A stretch of 64,000 nt of DNA, from NCBI GenBank assembly GCA_013146195.2, contig CM028381.1, forward strand, positions 54,436,099-54,500,098. The letters are read 5' to 3'. Of this stretch, positions 34,437-43,865 are shown piece by piece. Positions within the stretch are counted from its first letter, which is position 1; each line of letters starts with the position of its first letter. The stretch comes from Codonopsis lanceolata. Taxonomy: Eukaryota; Streptophyta; Magnoliopsida; Asterales; Campanulaceae. The translations under genes were made by a program, and so were the position numbers. Under the pieces are notes generated by a model. That model was not told the origin of the DNA, ran no database searches, and was given only the letters and a program-made list of their open reading frames with translations.

Positions 34437-34880
34437 TTCCTAATAACTATTTAAATAATTTTTTAATTCAAAAAATATCAAACGTTAGTTATTTAACATC
34501 CACAAGAACAACATAAATACTCTTTTTTTAATTTTTTTTAAATAAATGTTTAATCAATATAATTTTGGGTTGTTGTTTCGTCATTCAGTTTGGTCCAATG
34601 ACGAAAAAGTATAACCACATAAAATTGGAAAAGGATAGATACCAAGAATATTATGATAATAATGAAAATTTGAAGAAGTGGGAAAAACTTCCTAATAACT
34701 ATTTAAATAATTTTTTAATTCAAAAAATATCAAACGTTAGTTATTTAACATCCACAAAAACAACATAAATACTCTTTTTTTATTTTTTTAAAATAAATGT
34801 TTAATCAATATAATTTTGGGTTGTTGTTTCGTCATTCAGTTTGGTCCAATGACGAAAAAGTATAACCACATAAAATTGGT
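34437..34880. repeat. 192-bp direct repeats with a 60-bp spacer
   Basis: ctaataactatttaaataat... to ...accacataaaattgg occurs at about 34437-34628 and 34689-34880 with few differences. The spacer (34629-34688) is present once and is A-rich. The period is 252 bp. The frame at 34565-34768 is a by-product of the duplication. Confidence 0.92.
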
Positions 34881-34969
34881 CTCGCGTTTCAAAACCAGAA
34901 ATTGTTGTGAAACAAGAGCCCCCAGAAGAAGATTAAGTAGTGATATAATTATGGATGCACAAGGTTTTC

Positions 34970-35137
34970 TTTCAATTCAAAGTTCTTAATTTTTATTTGT
35001 TATTATTATTTCCTTTTCGAGGTCAGGTTCCTCCGTCCTCCCTCCTATAAGGGCAATGCTGGTTGTCCCCCTCAAGTTTGTAATATTATTTTCTATTAAT
35101 AAAATATAGTAGGGTACCGCCCCTGTTTCCCTCAAAA
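34970..35137 (+). mobile_element. 3'-end fragment of the same LINE family (plus)
   Basis: Matches the reverse complement of 1724-1870, including ccttttcgaggt, ggttgtccccctcaagtttg, ttaataaaat and accgcccctgttt, and ends in a short A-run. Severely 5'-truncated, with no coding part except perhaps the last few codons. It lies inside Helitron-like sequence. Confidence 0.8.
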
Positions 35138-35139
35138 AA

Positions 35140-35362
35140 TATATGAAATTAACTTTAGATTTTTATTCCACTGTGGATGATCATATTGTTTGAATTGGTT
35201 ACCGAGATATGTTAATTTTATATGGTTACCAAAATATGTTAGTTTTAAGTTGTTTATTATATTGATTTATTTGAATACTAACATCGTCTCATACTGACAT
35301 CGTCTCATACTGATATCGTCTCATATTGGCGCCGTGCCATCGGCACGGGCACATAATCTAGT
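35140..35362 (+). mobile_element. Helitron 3' terminus, second family
   Basis: A 7-bp stem with a 3-base loop (CCGTGCC atc GGCACGG, 35332-35348) is followed after 9 bases by CTAGT at 35358-35362. This is an excellent plant Helitron 3' end. Immediately upstream are three 16-bp tandem units (catcgtctcatactga) at 35282-35328. The subterminal ~140 bp recur in an older copy at 33010-33130. The 5' end is uncertain; a TCTATAATACAATAG at 27025, preceded by A, is one candidate. Confidence 0.75.
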
Positions 35363-35460
35363 ATATATACACATCACGTCATTCATAGAATTATCAAATA
35401 TAAGTATGTATACATACAGATATACAGATATACACACCATTTTTTAAAGAGGATTAATAG

Positions 35461-35545
35461 TGGTTCCCCACTTACCCCCTAGGTGACTCGAACCCACGAC
35501 CTATTAGGTATAGGTGAAGCGTCTTACCACTAAACTGCACTTACT
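35461..35545 (-). mobile_element. tRNA-derived SINE head (or tRNA relic)
   Basis: On the minus strand an A-box-like tttagtggtaagac (35521-35534) is followed 27 bases later by a B box, ggttcgagtca (35484-35494), the internal RNA polymerase III promoter layout. It does not fold into a normal tRNA with a clear anticodon arm that I can verify, so a SINE head is favoured. The SINE body and tail are not resolved. Confidence 0.5.
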
Positions 35546-35644
35546 TGTCTAGATATACACACCAAGTATTTCAATAATGCACAATCAAGATAAACATGGT
35601 CACTTAGATCTTATGTTCCCATTAACACTTTGTTTCCACATAAG

Positions 35645-35864
35645 TGTAATACCACAATCCCACATCGGGTAGATGTGAGACTTGTGTGTGATTTATAAGG
35701 TAGTCATGCGCTACTACTGGGCACCAATATCATTCATGACCTTTTGGGTCAGCTTGTGGTGAGCCTGATTACCCAAGGTGTTGCGTGCTTAGTGGGCCAG
35801 TGTGTGGGTTACACGTAGCGGATCAAAATTTTGGGATCGGGGCATTACAAAATGGTATCAGAGC
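35645..35864 (+). mobile_element. 205-bp LTR plus tRNA-iMet primer binding site (TRIM-like)
   Basis: TGTAATACCACAATCCCACATCGG starts the repeat in outline (first ten bases TGTAATACCA at 35645) and it ends GGGGCATTACA at 35849. It is followed by TGGTATCAGAGC at 35853-35864, complementary to the 3' end of initiator-Met tRNA. It contains cccacatcggg and tgtgagacttgtgtgtg words common in short plant LTRs. No coding region and no second LTR were found downstream, so it may be a terminal-repeat retrotransposon in miniature or the 5' stub of a larger element. No 5S rRNA-like segment of the Cassandra type was seen. Confidence 0.7.
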
Positions 35865-36668
35865 TTAGATTTCAGATCCAGATGGCCTTAGAATTTGGAA
35901 ACTACTAGAATTAAGAATTGATAGTAGTATTAAGATTATGCTTTTGTTATTGGCTACCCTATAGTATTATGTTTATGATTGTAGCATTAAGTTCATGAGT
36001 GTGTGTTAGGCTTACTATCGAATTACTTCCTTGAAATTTAAGTATATAGGTAATTATGAGGTAACATGATTGATAAAAACTGTTGCCGCCTTCCTTTTGT
36101 GTTCCAAGGGAATGATGAGGATTATGTTTTGAACTTTGAGATCTATGATGTTTAGTTAAACTATTTGAAGGTATTCACTATTTCGCATATGCGTGCCTCT
36201 TATCATTTGATTTATGGTTTGATCTCTTTGGGTATTGATGTATCTATCTCAATAAGAATGAATATAAGCAATCAATTTTTGGTTGTCGCAATTGATTGAC
36301 AGAGGTTGTGTTTGGTTATAAGACGTAGGTAGACATGAACGTATGTAATTGCGGTTTTGGAATTCGATAAAGTTAGTATATTGAGTGTAATTTGTGAACC
36401 TAAATTAGTTCTATAGTGGATAAGCTCATTTAATTAATTTGTTAATTATTGGCTTCTACGGCGGTCTCTGGATGCCATACTAGAGAATGTTGGGGAATGA
36501 GACATTAATGGACAAAATTGGATCTAGAATTGGAGAGCTCAAGTAGGCAGCTCTCGGATACTAAGACTTCTGATTGAATTTTAAAGTCAAAGAGTTATAG
36601 TTATATTATTTGAAGGAAATTATTTTATTACGTGTCACTTCTGAATTATGTCTTGGTTCGATGCGCAC

Positions 36669-36727
<59 letters not shown>

Positions 36728-36999
36728 TCGGTTGAGAATTTCCAGAGAAGCCTTGTCCTACTATGTTATGATATGTGTAGAGGAAATGCACCATTCTTAT
36801 TTGGCAAATGTTAGATAACAAATTCGATCCCCTATTAAATATCTAACATCTCGTTACCCATGTATACTTAGGTGACCATGGCGTGGTGGTAGGCGTCATG
36901 TCCTTTGCAACGATTTAGCTTTGATTGATCCTAGTGTTTCACACCCTTTCACACTTGCATGACTTATAAAATTATCAACTCATAATTTGGAAGTTGATC
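35865..36999. other. retroelement leader or intergenic DNA
   Basis: Downstream of the short LTR's primer site. No frame longer than about 70 codons and no family recognised. It includes an (AT)n tract at 36673-36723 of about 25 units. Confidence 0.45.
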
Positions 37000-38048
37000 T
37001 GTAAGTCCAGATGGCAATAGTTAAGGCTAGAGGGGGGGGGTGAATAGCCTTTAAAAATTTTGAGGGTTGGTTTATAAAGCTTAAAATGTTGGCAGCGGAA
37101 AACTTAGTTTTATCAGTCAGCTGAAGAATTGGTCAGCTGGCTGACACTTTTGAAAATGCTTAAGCTGACAAATGTTGGTCAGCTGGCTGACACAAAGGTT
37201 TTTCAAAAGAAGTTGTTTTTAATGTTGATCACTGAAAATATAGAGGAAATTGAAATACAAATGAACTGAACAAGTAAGGAAACAATTGTTGTTCACTGGC
37301 TGACACTTAATCAGTTGAAAAACTTCTTAAGTGTTGAGTCAGTTTGCAAGAGTATGAGAAGTGGCTGACAAATCAGTTGAAGTGGTTCACAGATAAACTG
37401 CTACGTTCACTACCAAGTTGGTCAGACTTGGATTTTTGAAGTGTACTAATTTTATTAAAAATCTAATTGATCTCTAATGGATCAGTGTACAACAAAAGAC
37501 CGGTGTTTGTGAAGAATGATTGAGAAACAATCAAACTCGTGAGACAAACTGACTGAATTCTAAATATTTTGAAATAAATCACTCAGTGTTTGCCTAAACA
37601 ATAACTAGAAAGAAATATTCAAAGGAGAGTATCTAGCTAATGTTTTCTTGGAAGACAAAGTCACAGAGAAATTGAAAGTATAGGCTTTTGACTTCTGTAA
37701 GAATTGTTGTCTTCAAAAAATGCTTCCAGTGGGTATTTATAGACAGTCTTCAAAAGCAACCCGTTAGGAACACATTTTGAATTTGAAAATGTGTTTGGCA
37801 GATGCAAGATCTTAAAAGATCCTGTGAAATATTATCTAGCAGAATATCTACCAAAAACACAAAGTAGGAAAGTGTCGTGCAGTATATGATTAATCAAATA
37901 AGGAAAGGTAAACTGACACTATAAACATTAAGGTCAGCTGAAGTGAATAGCTGACAATAATTTCGGGCTGACCAAAGATTACTTGAGTTTCTTGGCTGAC
38001 AATCAAGTGGAATGATTTTAAGCAAATCTATTTATGCAAGATTCAACA
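37000..38048 (-). mobile_element. SIRE/Maximus-like copia LTR, inverted copy
   Basis: On the minus strand it starts TGTTGAATCTTGCATAA (38048) and ends ...GATGGC...GGACTTACA (37000), 1049 bp. It is homologous over its full length to 42747-43799. The polypurine tract taggaggagat lies just outside its start, so it is a 3' LTR of an element pointing left. Multiple gtcagctg(a/g)ctgac words are a family hallmark. On its left side there is no primer binding site, in agreement with a 3' LTR facing flanking DNA. Confidence 0.85.
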
Positions 38049-38272
38049 ATCTCCTCCTATTTGCTTAAAACCATTCACTTGAAAGCAGAAAGCCAAAAAA
38101 AATTAAGTTCCTGCAACAGAGATGTTAGTACATCAAGCAGATAATATATGAGGAAGGGTAACTGAAAACTTAAGAAAAATGCCAAATGTAAGCTACAAGT
38201 AAAACAAGAGTTTAAAAGTTGTTCAAGGTTTAGAAAGATGAGATATCTAGTTGGAAGCGTGTGGATCCTTCA
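38049..38272 (-). mobile_element. 3' untranslated end and polypurine tract of the inverted copia element
   Basis: Homologous to 42530-42746 in the opposite orientation (gaaggatccac at the gap edge, then ggaggaga next to the LTR). Cut off by the assembly gap. Confidence 0.8.
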
Positions 38273-38372
38273 NNNNNNNNNNNNNNNNNNNNNNNNNNNN
38301 NNNNNNNNNNNNNNNNNNNNNNNNNNNNNNNNNNNNNNNNNNNNNNNNNNNNNNNNNNNNNNNNNNNNNNNN
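38273..38372. other. assembly gap (100 N)
   Basis: Exactly 100 N, the usual placeholder for a gap of unknown size. The copia remnants change orientation across it, so the junction must not be read as contiguous. Confidence 0.99.
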
Positions 38373-41300
38373 AACTTAAATTCTGTCAGCTTGATGTGCA
38401 AGAAGTCAAGTCCCTAAAAGGAGGCAACCTAGAAGGAGAGATCGACGTTGGTCGCCGACACGCCGCAAAGACATAGAAGGAATCCTGAGCATCCAGTACC
38501 TTTGTTCCTTCTTCTCCTACTTCTACCACCGATCCTCGCTCCAAACTCTCCCCCATCAAATCCTAGGTCTCCAAACACCGCCTCCAATAAAGTTTTTCCC
38601 ACCAATTAGAATCCCACCTTTCATCTTAGGCATTCCTACTACCAAGCTAATCCTACCTATTCCTCATAATTGGGTCTTCCATATAGACCATCTTCTTACT
38701 TTGTTCGGCTTTCTTCTTTCTTTCCATGAGGAGAAGAAAACCGAAAAACCACTTCAACCCGCTTAAATACATTGACCACAATTTGAAAAGGCGACCTTAC
38801 GTGTTATACCTCAGTTACCCAAATCTTAGCCAGAAGATTTAGTGGCCAATTATGGCAAGTATTTTGATCCTTCCTTTTTGCTCCGGAACATTCTATCTCT
38901 CTCCAATGATAGATTTGTTCAGATGAGCTATCTATTTAGCTCGACAATTTATAACAAAGTTCATGACCTACCGCCCCTTCCCTCAAATGATCCCTTCTGG
39001 TTGGCGAAGCTTGCGCTCGAGGATGATGACATAAACCAGATCGGAACAACCTTCTGCCTGGCCCAGCTAGGATCCAAAGGGCTGCAACAAGATGCGCTTA
39101 ACACCGCAAACCAAGCCTAAATTGAACTCCATAGATGATGGCCTCCATGCCAGGAGGAGCTTCTATGAACACTGCTTTCCCTGATGCAATGACTAGTCAA
39201 CCAGCCCCATTGATTACAGAATCCATTCCAACTGTCCCTCATATCACTCCTTCTCCCATTCCCTTTGTTGTGTCAGCCACAACCTTACCAACCTAGCCTC
39301 AATTTGAACCCACAGCTATTTCCACATCTACTTTGCTACCCATCTCTCTACCCTCTTTCAGTCCCACTATTGATGATTCTTCTTCCATACTTCCTGCTAC
39401 TGTTACTCTCCCTACTCTACCGATATCAGTGCCAGTTCCTCAACCATCCATCCCCATACCAGTCACTCTACCAACAATCCCACCTGTGTTATCTACTCCC
39501 TCTTCTGCACCAATAATGTCAGCCATACCACTACCAGTCACACTTGTGTCAGTCACTCCATCCATTCCCATTCCTCCATTGACTGATACGATTCATACTC
39601 CTATCCCCACCGTGTCAGCTGCACATGCTCCTCTAGCTGATCTTTCAGCTGCTATTCTTATCTCATCAGCTGACACTGCAGCTGCTTCTCCCCCTCTTCC
39701 CATAACTGACATACCCTCTCACCCAAACCAGACCTCCCCTCTGTTTGTTCTACCTGGCCTATCCCTTCACACATCCCTCACCCTTTCAGTCAGTCCCTTA
39801 TCTACCATCAAGCCCACTCAACCTGAGGTTTCACCAGAAGATGCTTCTGATTCTTCCTCTTCTGAACAATCTGTTGACCAATCCCCCATAGACTCATCAT
39901 CTGATTCCTCCAAGTCCACTTCTGAGGATGAGTCCCTTCTTAGCCCTTCTCAGCTGGCCTGTAGGAAAGCCAGAAAACAAAGGGATATTGTCTTCAAGGC
40001 TTTGCATCATCCTATAGGCACCAAAATTGTCTTTCCCGAAGACATGCCTCTACCTGAACCCATGCCTAAGCCAGAATCCCAAATCCCAGCTTATCCAATG
40101 GATGTCTTTTTCCCTCCTAACCCTAAGGATGCTGATATCAATACTTTTCAGCTATTCTCTAATGAGCCAGGTGTGAGGTTCCCGGGGTGTGCTCAGCGCC
40201 CGCGCCCCTTGGATAGGGTGCGCCAGCGTGCGTGGATGCGGGGACACCACCGCTCTCGTTCCATCCTCCCTTGTTTAGGGGAAGACGAAATCAAAAGTGC
40301 GAGAGGAGTGCTGTCTATGTTAGCACGTTTGAATGTGCCTCGGTTGCTTTGAGTGGATTTTGTATCCAATATGGGAACTTATGGTTTCCCGCATCAAGTT
40401 ATCCCTTTTTTATGGGATACCAGGTTATGGGAATGCATTACCCTTTCATTCCCATTTTCCCTTTTTTAGGGGAAAACGGAAAAGTGCAAAAAAGGATATT
40501 GCGACGCCCCCACTATGGATTTTATTAAAAATAGCCTTATGGCCCATTCAGATTACTATGGGAGCTTTGGGTTTCCCGCATCAAGTTATCCTTTGTTTAG
40601 GGGATACCAGGATATGGGAATGCATCACCCCTCCATTCCCATATCTCCCTTTTTTAGGGGAGAATGGGAAAGTGCAAAGAGGGAATGTTGCGGGGCCCCA
40701 CTGAATCCGAAATTTTTAGAATCGCCATCTTTATTTTAAGGAAAATAAAGCAAAACCAAAGAAAAGAAAAATAAACCAGAGAAAAAGAAAACGGGTTCGG
40801 AGGCTAAGTTACGAGTTGGGAAGGTGCTAGGCACCCAACTCGCCCTTTCGGTCTCGAAAATGGTTTTTAGCTGAAGTATGCTTATTGTCATATTTATCTC
40901 GCAAATAAATAAGGTATTAAAAAGACAGGAAATTTAAACAAATACATTCGTGGCTACATTATTTACGGACTCGCAGCCATTTCCTTACAATAATTACAAA
41001 CATATATAAGAATATTTGGCCATTATAACGGCTCTTTTACAAAATATTTCCTATTCTAATATGGGCAGCACAACGGCTTATAGTGGCTACATTGTGCCGG
41101 ATTTAAATACAAATTTTTTAAAAATAAATAAAAGACAGAGAAGTAAATAAATAAAATAAACGGCGCCGTTAAAGGTTTTACCTTTTAGAGCGGCGGTGTG
41201 CTCGCTCTGTCCTTCAGGGAGATGGAGTCTTTTGTTGTTTGTTGTGTGGTTGTTGTTTTGATTTGGGCAGAGTGACTGCTTATTTCTGAGAGTGTGGGCT

Positions 41301-42457
41301 TGTCAACTCGGGCAGAGTGAGAGCTTATTTGGGTAGGTTTTGGCCTTTTTGGTTGGGCGGAATAACGGCTTATAGAGGGTGTTTTTCAGCTCGTTACTCG
41401 GGCAGAGTAACGGCTTACTTTTGGATTTTTGGGCTGGGGAAGTGAGGTGGATACCTAACAACTAGGCTAGGAATTACTTATAATCGGTGGATATTTATTT
41501 TGGCGGAGTTTGAACGGGGTTTCGAGACTTTAGGGGGTTCCACTCACCTATCTCACACCTCTCGTAACTATTCGCTTCGAAGGAACGCAGAGAGAATTTC
41601 TCAGCGCTTCGTTGCGATAAAAATGAACGCTGAAACTGAGAGGCCGAGGCTTCTATTTATAGTGAAGGATGAGGACATGCTGGGAATTCTTTGATTTCTT
41701 CCTCCTGCATCATCCACTTGTACCTTGCGCTTTAGGAGTTGTACATTTTCCAATATGAGAGACGCTACAGGAGATAGCTTGGTGCCACCAAGGGGCCTTG
41801 GTGCGGCACCAAGCAACTTTCCAACTTTCAATTATGTGCACTTTCCCCCATGCAATTCACTGTTTCGTGCATCCTGCTTTTCCTTTCGCATTTTTGACTC
41901 CTGTAACTTGACATTTGTTAAGTTTCAAGAGTTCTTGATATTTTATGTCAGTCACATACCAGGGGTACAAAATTGGGGTGTTTACACCAGGACCCTCTCA
42001 GCCACCTGCTCCTGAACCTGCAACCCCTGGTTCCCTCTCTTTGTCAGCCAAGCTAGATCTTCTGTATGTCCACCATTTGCAAATGAAGTCAACTTTCACA
42101 CACCACACCAACCAGCTTGATACACTTCAACAGCAAGTAGCTTCTCTGCTTCCGAACCTTTCCCAGATCATCACCACCGAGGTGCAACCTGCCATTGCTG
42201 CTGGTGCCCCTCGTGAAGCCAATATGGATGTCTGGAGGACCATCTTGCTCTACCAGCAAGAATGGGCCAACTGAGCCTTCAGTGCTGAAGCAGCAATGCT
42301 TCAAACCATTCAGGAGGAGAAGAAGCAGAAAGCACGAGTTGATACTTACCTGGCCGAAAACAAAATTCTCGGCCGTCAAACCGATGCCCGATCAACTGGT
42401 GAAAAGAAGCACAAGCGAGAACTGAAGAAGGAAACCAAGCTGAACAAGAACAAGTAA
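38373..42457 (+). pseudogene. env-like / ORF3 region of a SIRE/Maximus-like copia element, split by a solo LTR
   Basis: A Pro/Ser/Thr-rich and acidic open region precedes the polypurine tract and LTR, the place where SIRE-lineage elements carry an extra env-like frame. Pieces: 38842-39120 (NYGKYFDPSFLLRNIL, FVQMSYLF), then a proline-rich region from about 39140 interrupted by TAG at 39294. From 39333 it is open to the insertion at 40172, with a serine/acidic stretch near SEQSVDQSPIDSSSDSS. After the solo LTR (40172-41986) the same frame resumes at 41992 with a coiled-coil-like segment (HTNQLDTLQQQVASLL). It meets a TGA at 42272 and ends in a lysine-rich tail at 42455-42457. No signal peptide is apparent. 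The function of such plant frames is unknown; homology to viral envelopes is only positional. Confidence 0.6.
40172..41986 (-). mobile_element. solo LTR of a Tat/Ogre-like Ty3 element with 5-bp TSD (minus)
   Basis: 1815 bp. On the minus strand it runs TGTAAACACCCCAATTTTG ... CCCGGGAACCTCACA. It is flanked by ccagg at 40167-40171 and 41987-41991, an exact 5-bp duplication. Landmarks: TATA box (ctatttatagtg on plus, 41653-41664), repeats of gccgtta(c/t)tctgccc type on the minus strand, the gggcgagttgggtgcctagc block at about 40833, and several cccctaaa(c/a)aaggga boxes at 40270-40670. Discounting the LTR and one duplication keeps the reading frame of the interrupted env-like region. There is no internal sequence, so it arose by LTR-LTR recombination. 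Confidence 0.93.
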
Positions 42458-42746
42458 AGGAAAATGAAGCTGCTTAAACTGACAAAGAAGTTGAAGTTGG
42501 TCCATCAGTTGAAGCAGACAAGAACAACTGAAGGATCCACATCAGCCAACTGGATATCTCATCTCTCTAAACTCTGAACAATTTTAAACTCATGTTTTAC
42601 TTGTAGTTTACCTTTGGTACTTTTAATTTTTAAGCTACTTTCCTTCATATATCATCTGCTTGCTGTACTAACATCACTTTTGCAGGAACATAAGCATTTT
42701 GGCTTTCTGCATTCAAGTGAATGGTTTTAAGGAAATAGGAGGAGAT

Positions 42747-43799
42747 TGTTGAATCTTGCATAAAATTATATTTGCTTAAAATCATTCCACTTGATTGTCA
42801 GCCAAGAATTTAAATTATCTTTGGTCAGCTCGTAAAATTATTTTGTCAGTTATTCACTTCAGCTGACCTTAACGTGTTTAGTGTCAGTTTGCCTTTCCTT
42901 ATTTGATTGATCATATACTTGTACTGAAACTTTCTTACTTTGTGTCTTTGGTAGATATTCTGCTAGAAAATATTTCACGGGATCTTTTGAGATCTTGCAT
43001 CTTCCAAACACATTTTCAAATTCAAAATGTGTTCCTAACGGGTTACTCTTGAAGATTATCTATAAATACCCACCGGAAGCATTCTTGAAGAAAATACAAT
43101 TTTACAGAAGTCTAAAGCCATTATACTTTCAAGAAATTTATCTGTGCCTTAGTCTTCTTAGAAAAACTTTAGCTAGATACTCTTCCTTGCTTAATTCTTT
43201 CTAGTTATTGTTTAGGCAAACACTGAGTGATTCTACTTCATATCTTTAAATTCAGTCAGTTTGTCTCACGAGTTTGATTGTTTCTCAATCATTCTCCACA
43301 AATACCGGTCTTTTGTTGTACACTCATCCATTAGAGATCAAATAGATTTTTAATAAAATTAGTGCACTTCAAAAATCCAAGTCTGACCAACTTGGTAGTG
43401 GACGTAGCAGTTTATCTGTGAACCACTTCAATTGATTTGTCAGCCACTTCTTATATTCTTGCAAACTGACTCAACACTTAAGAAGTTTTTCAACTAATTA
43501 AGTGTCAGTCAGTTAACAACAATTGTTTGCTTAATCGTTCAGTTAATTTGTATTTCAGTTTCCTCTCTATATTAAGTGATCAACTTTAAAAGCCAACTTT
43601 CTTTGAAAACAGTTGTGTCAGCTAGCTAACCAACTTTCATCAGCTTAAGCATTTTCAAAGTGTCAGCCAGCTGACCAATTTTCAGCTGACTGATAAACCA
43701 GTTTTCCGCTGCAAAACTTAAAAGTTTTACAAATCAACCCTCAAAGTTTTTAAAGGCTATACACCCCCCTAGCCTTAACTGTTGCCATCTGGACTTACA
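42747..43799 (+). mobile_element. SIRE/Maximus-like copia LTR shared by two element bodies
   Basis: 1053 bp, TGTTGAATCTTGCATAA to GGACTTACA. A polypurine tract (aaataggaggagat) lies directly upstream, so it is a 3' LTR for the env-like region. A tRNA-iMet primer binding site lies directly downstream, so it is a 5' LTR for the gag region. Such env-LTR-gag order is what remains of a tandem of two elements sharing the middle LTR. Confidence 0.9.
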
Positions 43800-43800
43800 A

Positions 43801-43813
43801 TTGGTATCAGAGC
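43801..43813 (+). promoter_or_regulatory. tRNA-iMet primer binding site
   Basis: TTGGTATCAGAGC begins one base after the LTR end; the core TGGTATCAGAGC pairs with the 3' end of initiator-Met tRNA. It primes minus-strand DNA synthesis in copia elements. Confidence 0.92.
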
Positions 43814-43865
43814 CCTGCTTTCTGAAAAACCATTTTTCCAAGCCTAACAGCCTGAAAACTCGATC

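Noticed and set aside
35521..35545. A functional tRNA gene
   Set aside because: Only the A and B boxes are convincing; a complete cloverleaf with acceptor stem and anticodon loop could not be verified.
39265..39516. Overlapping 83-codon Leu/Pro-rich frame
   Set aside because: It is an alternative frame of the repetitive proline-rich env-like region, which is better supported in the frame starting near 39333.
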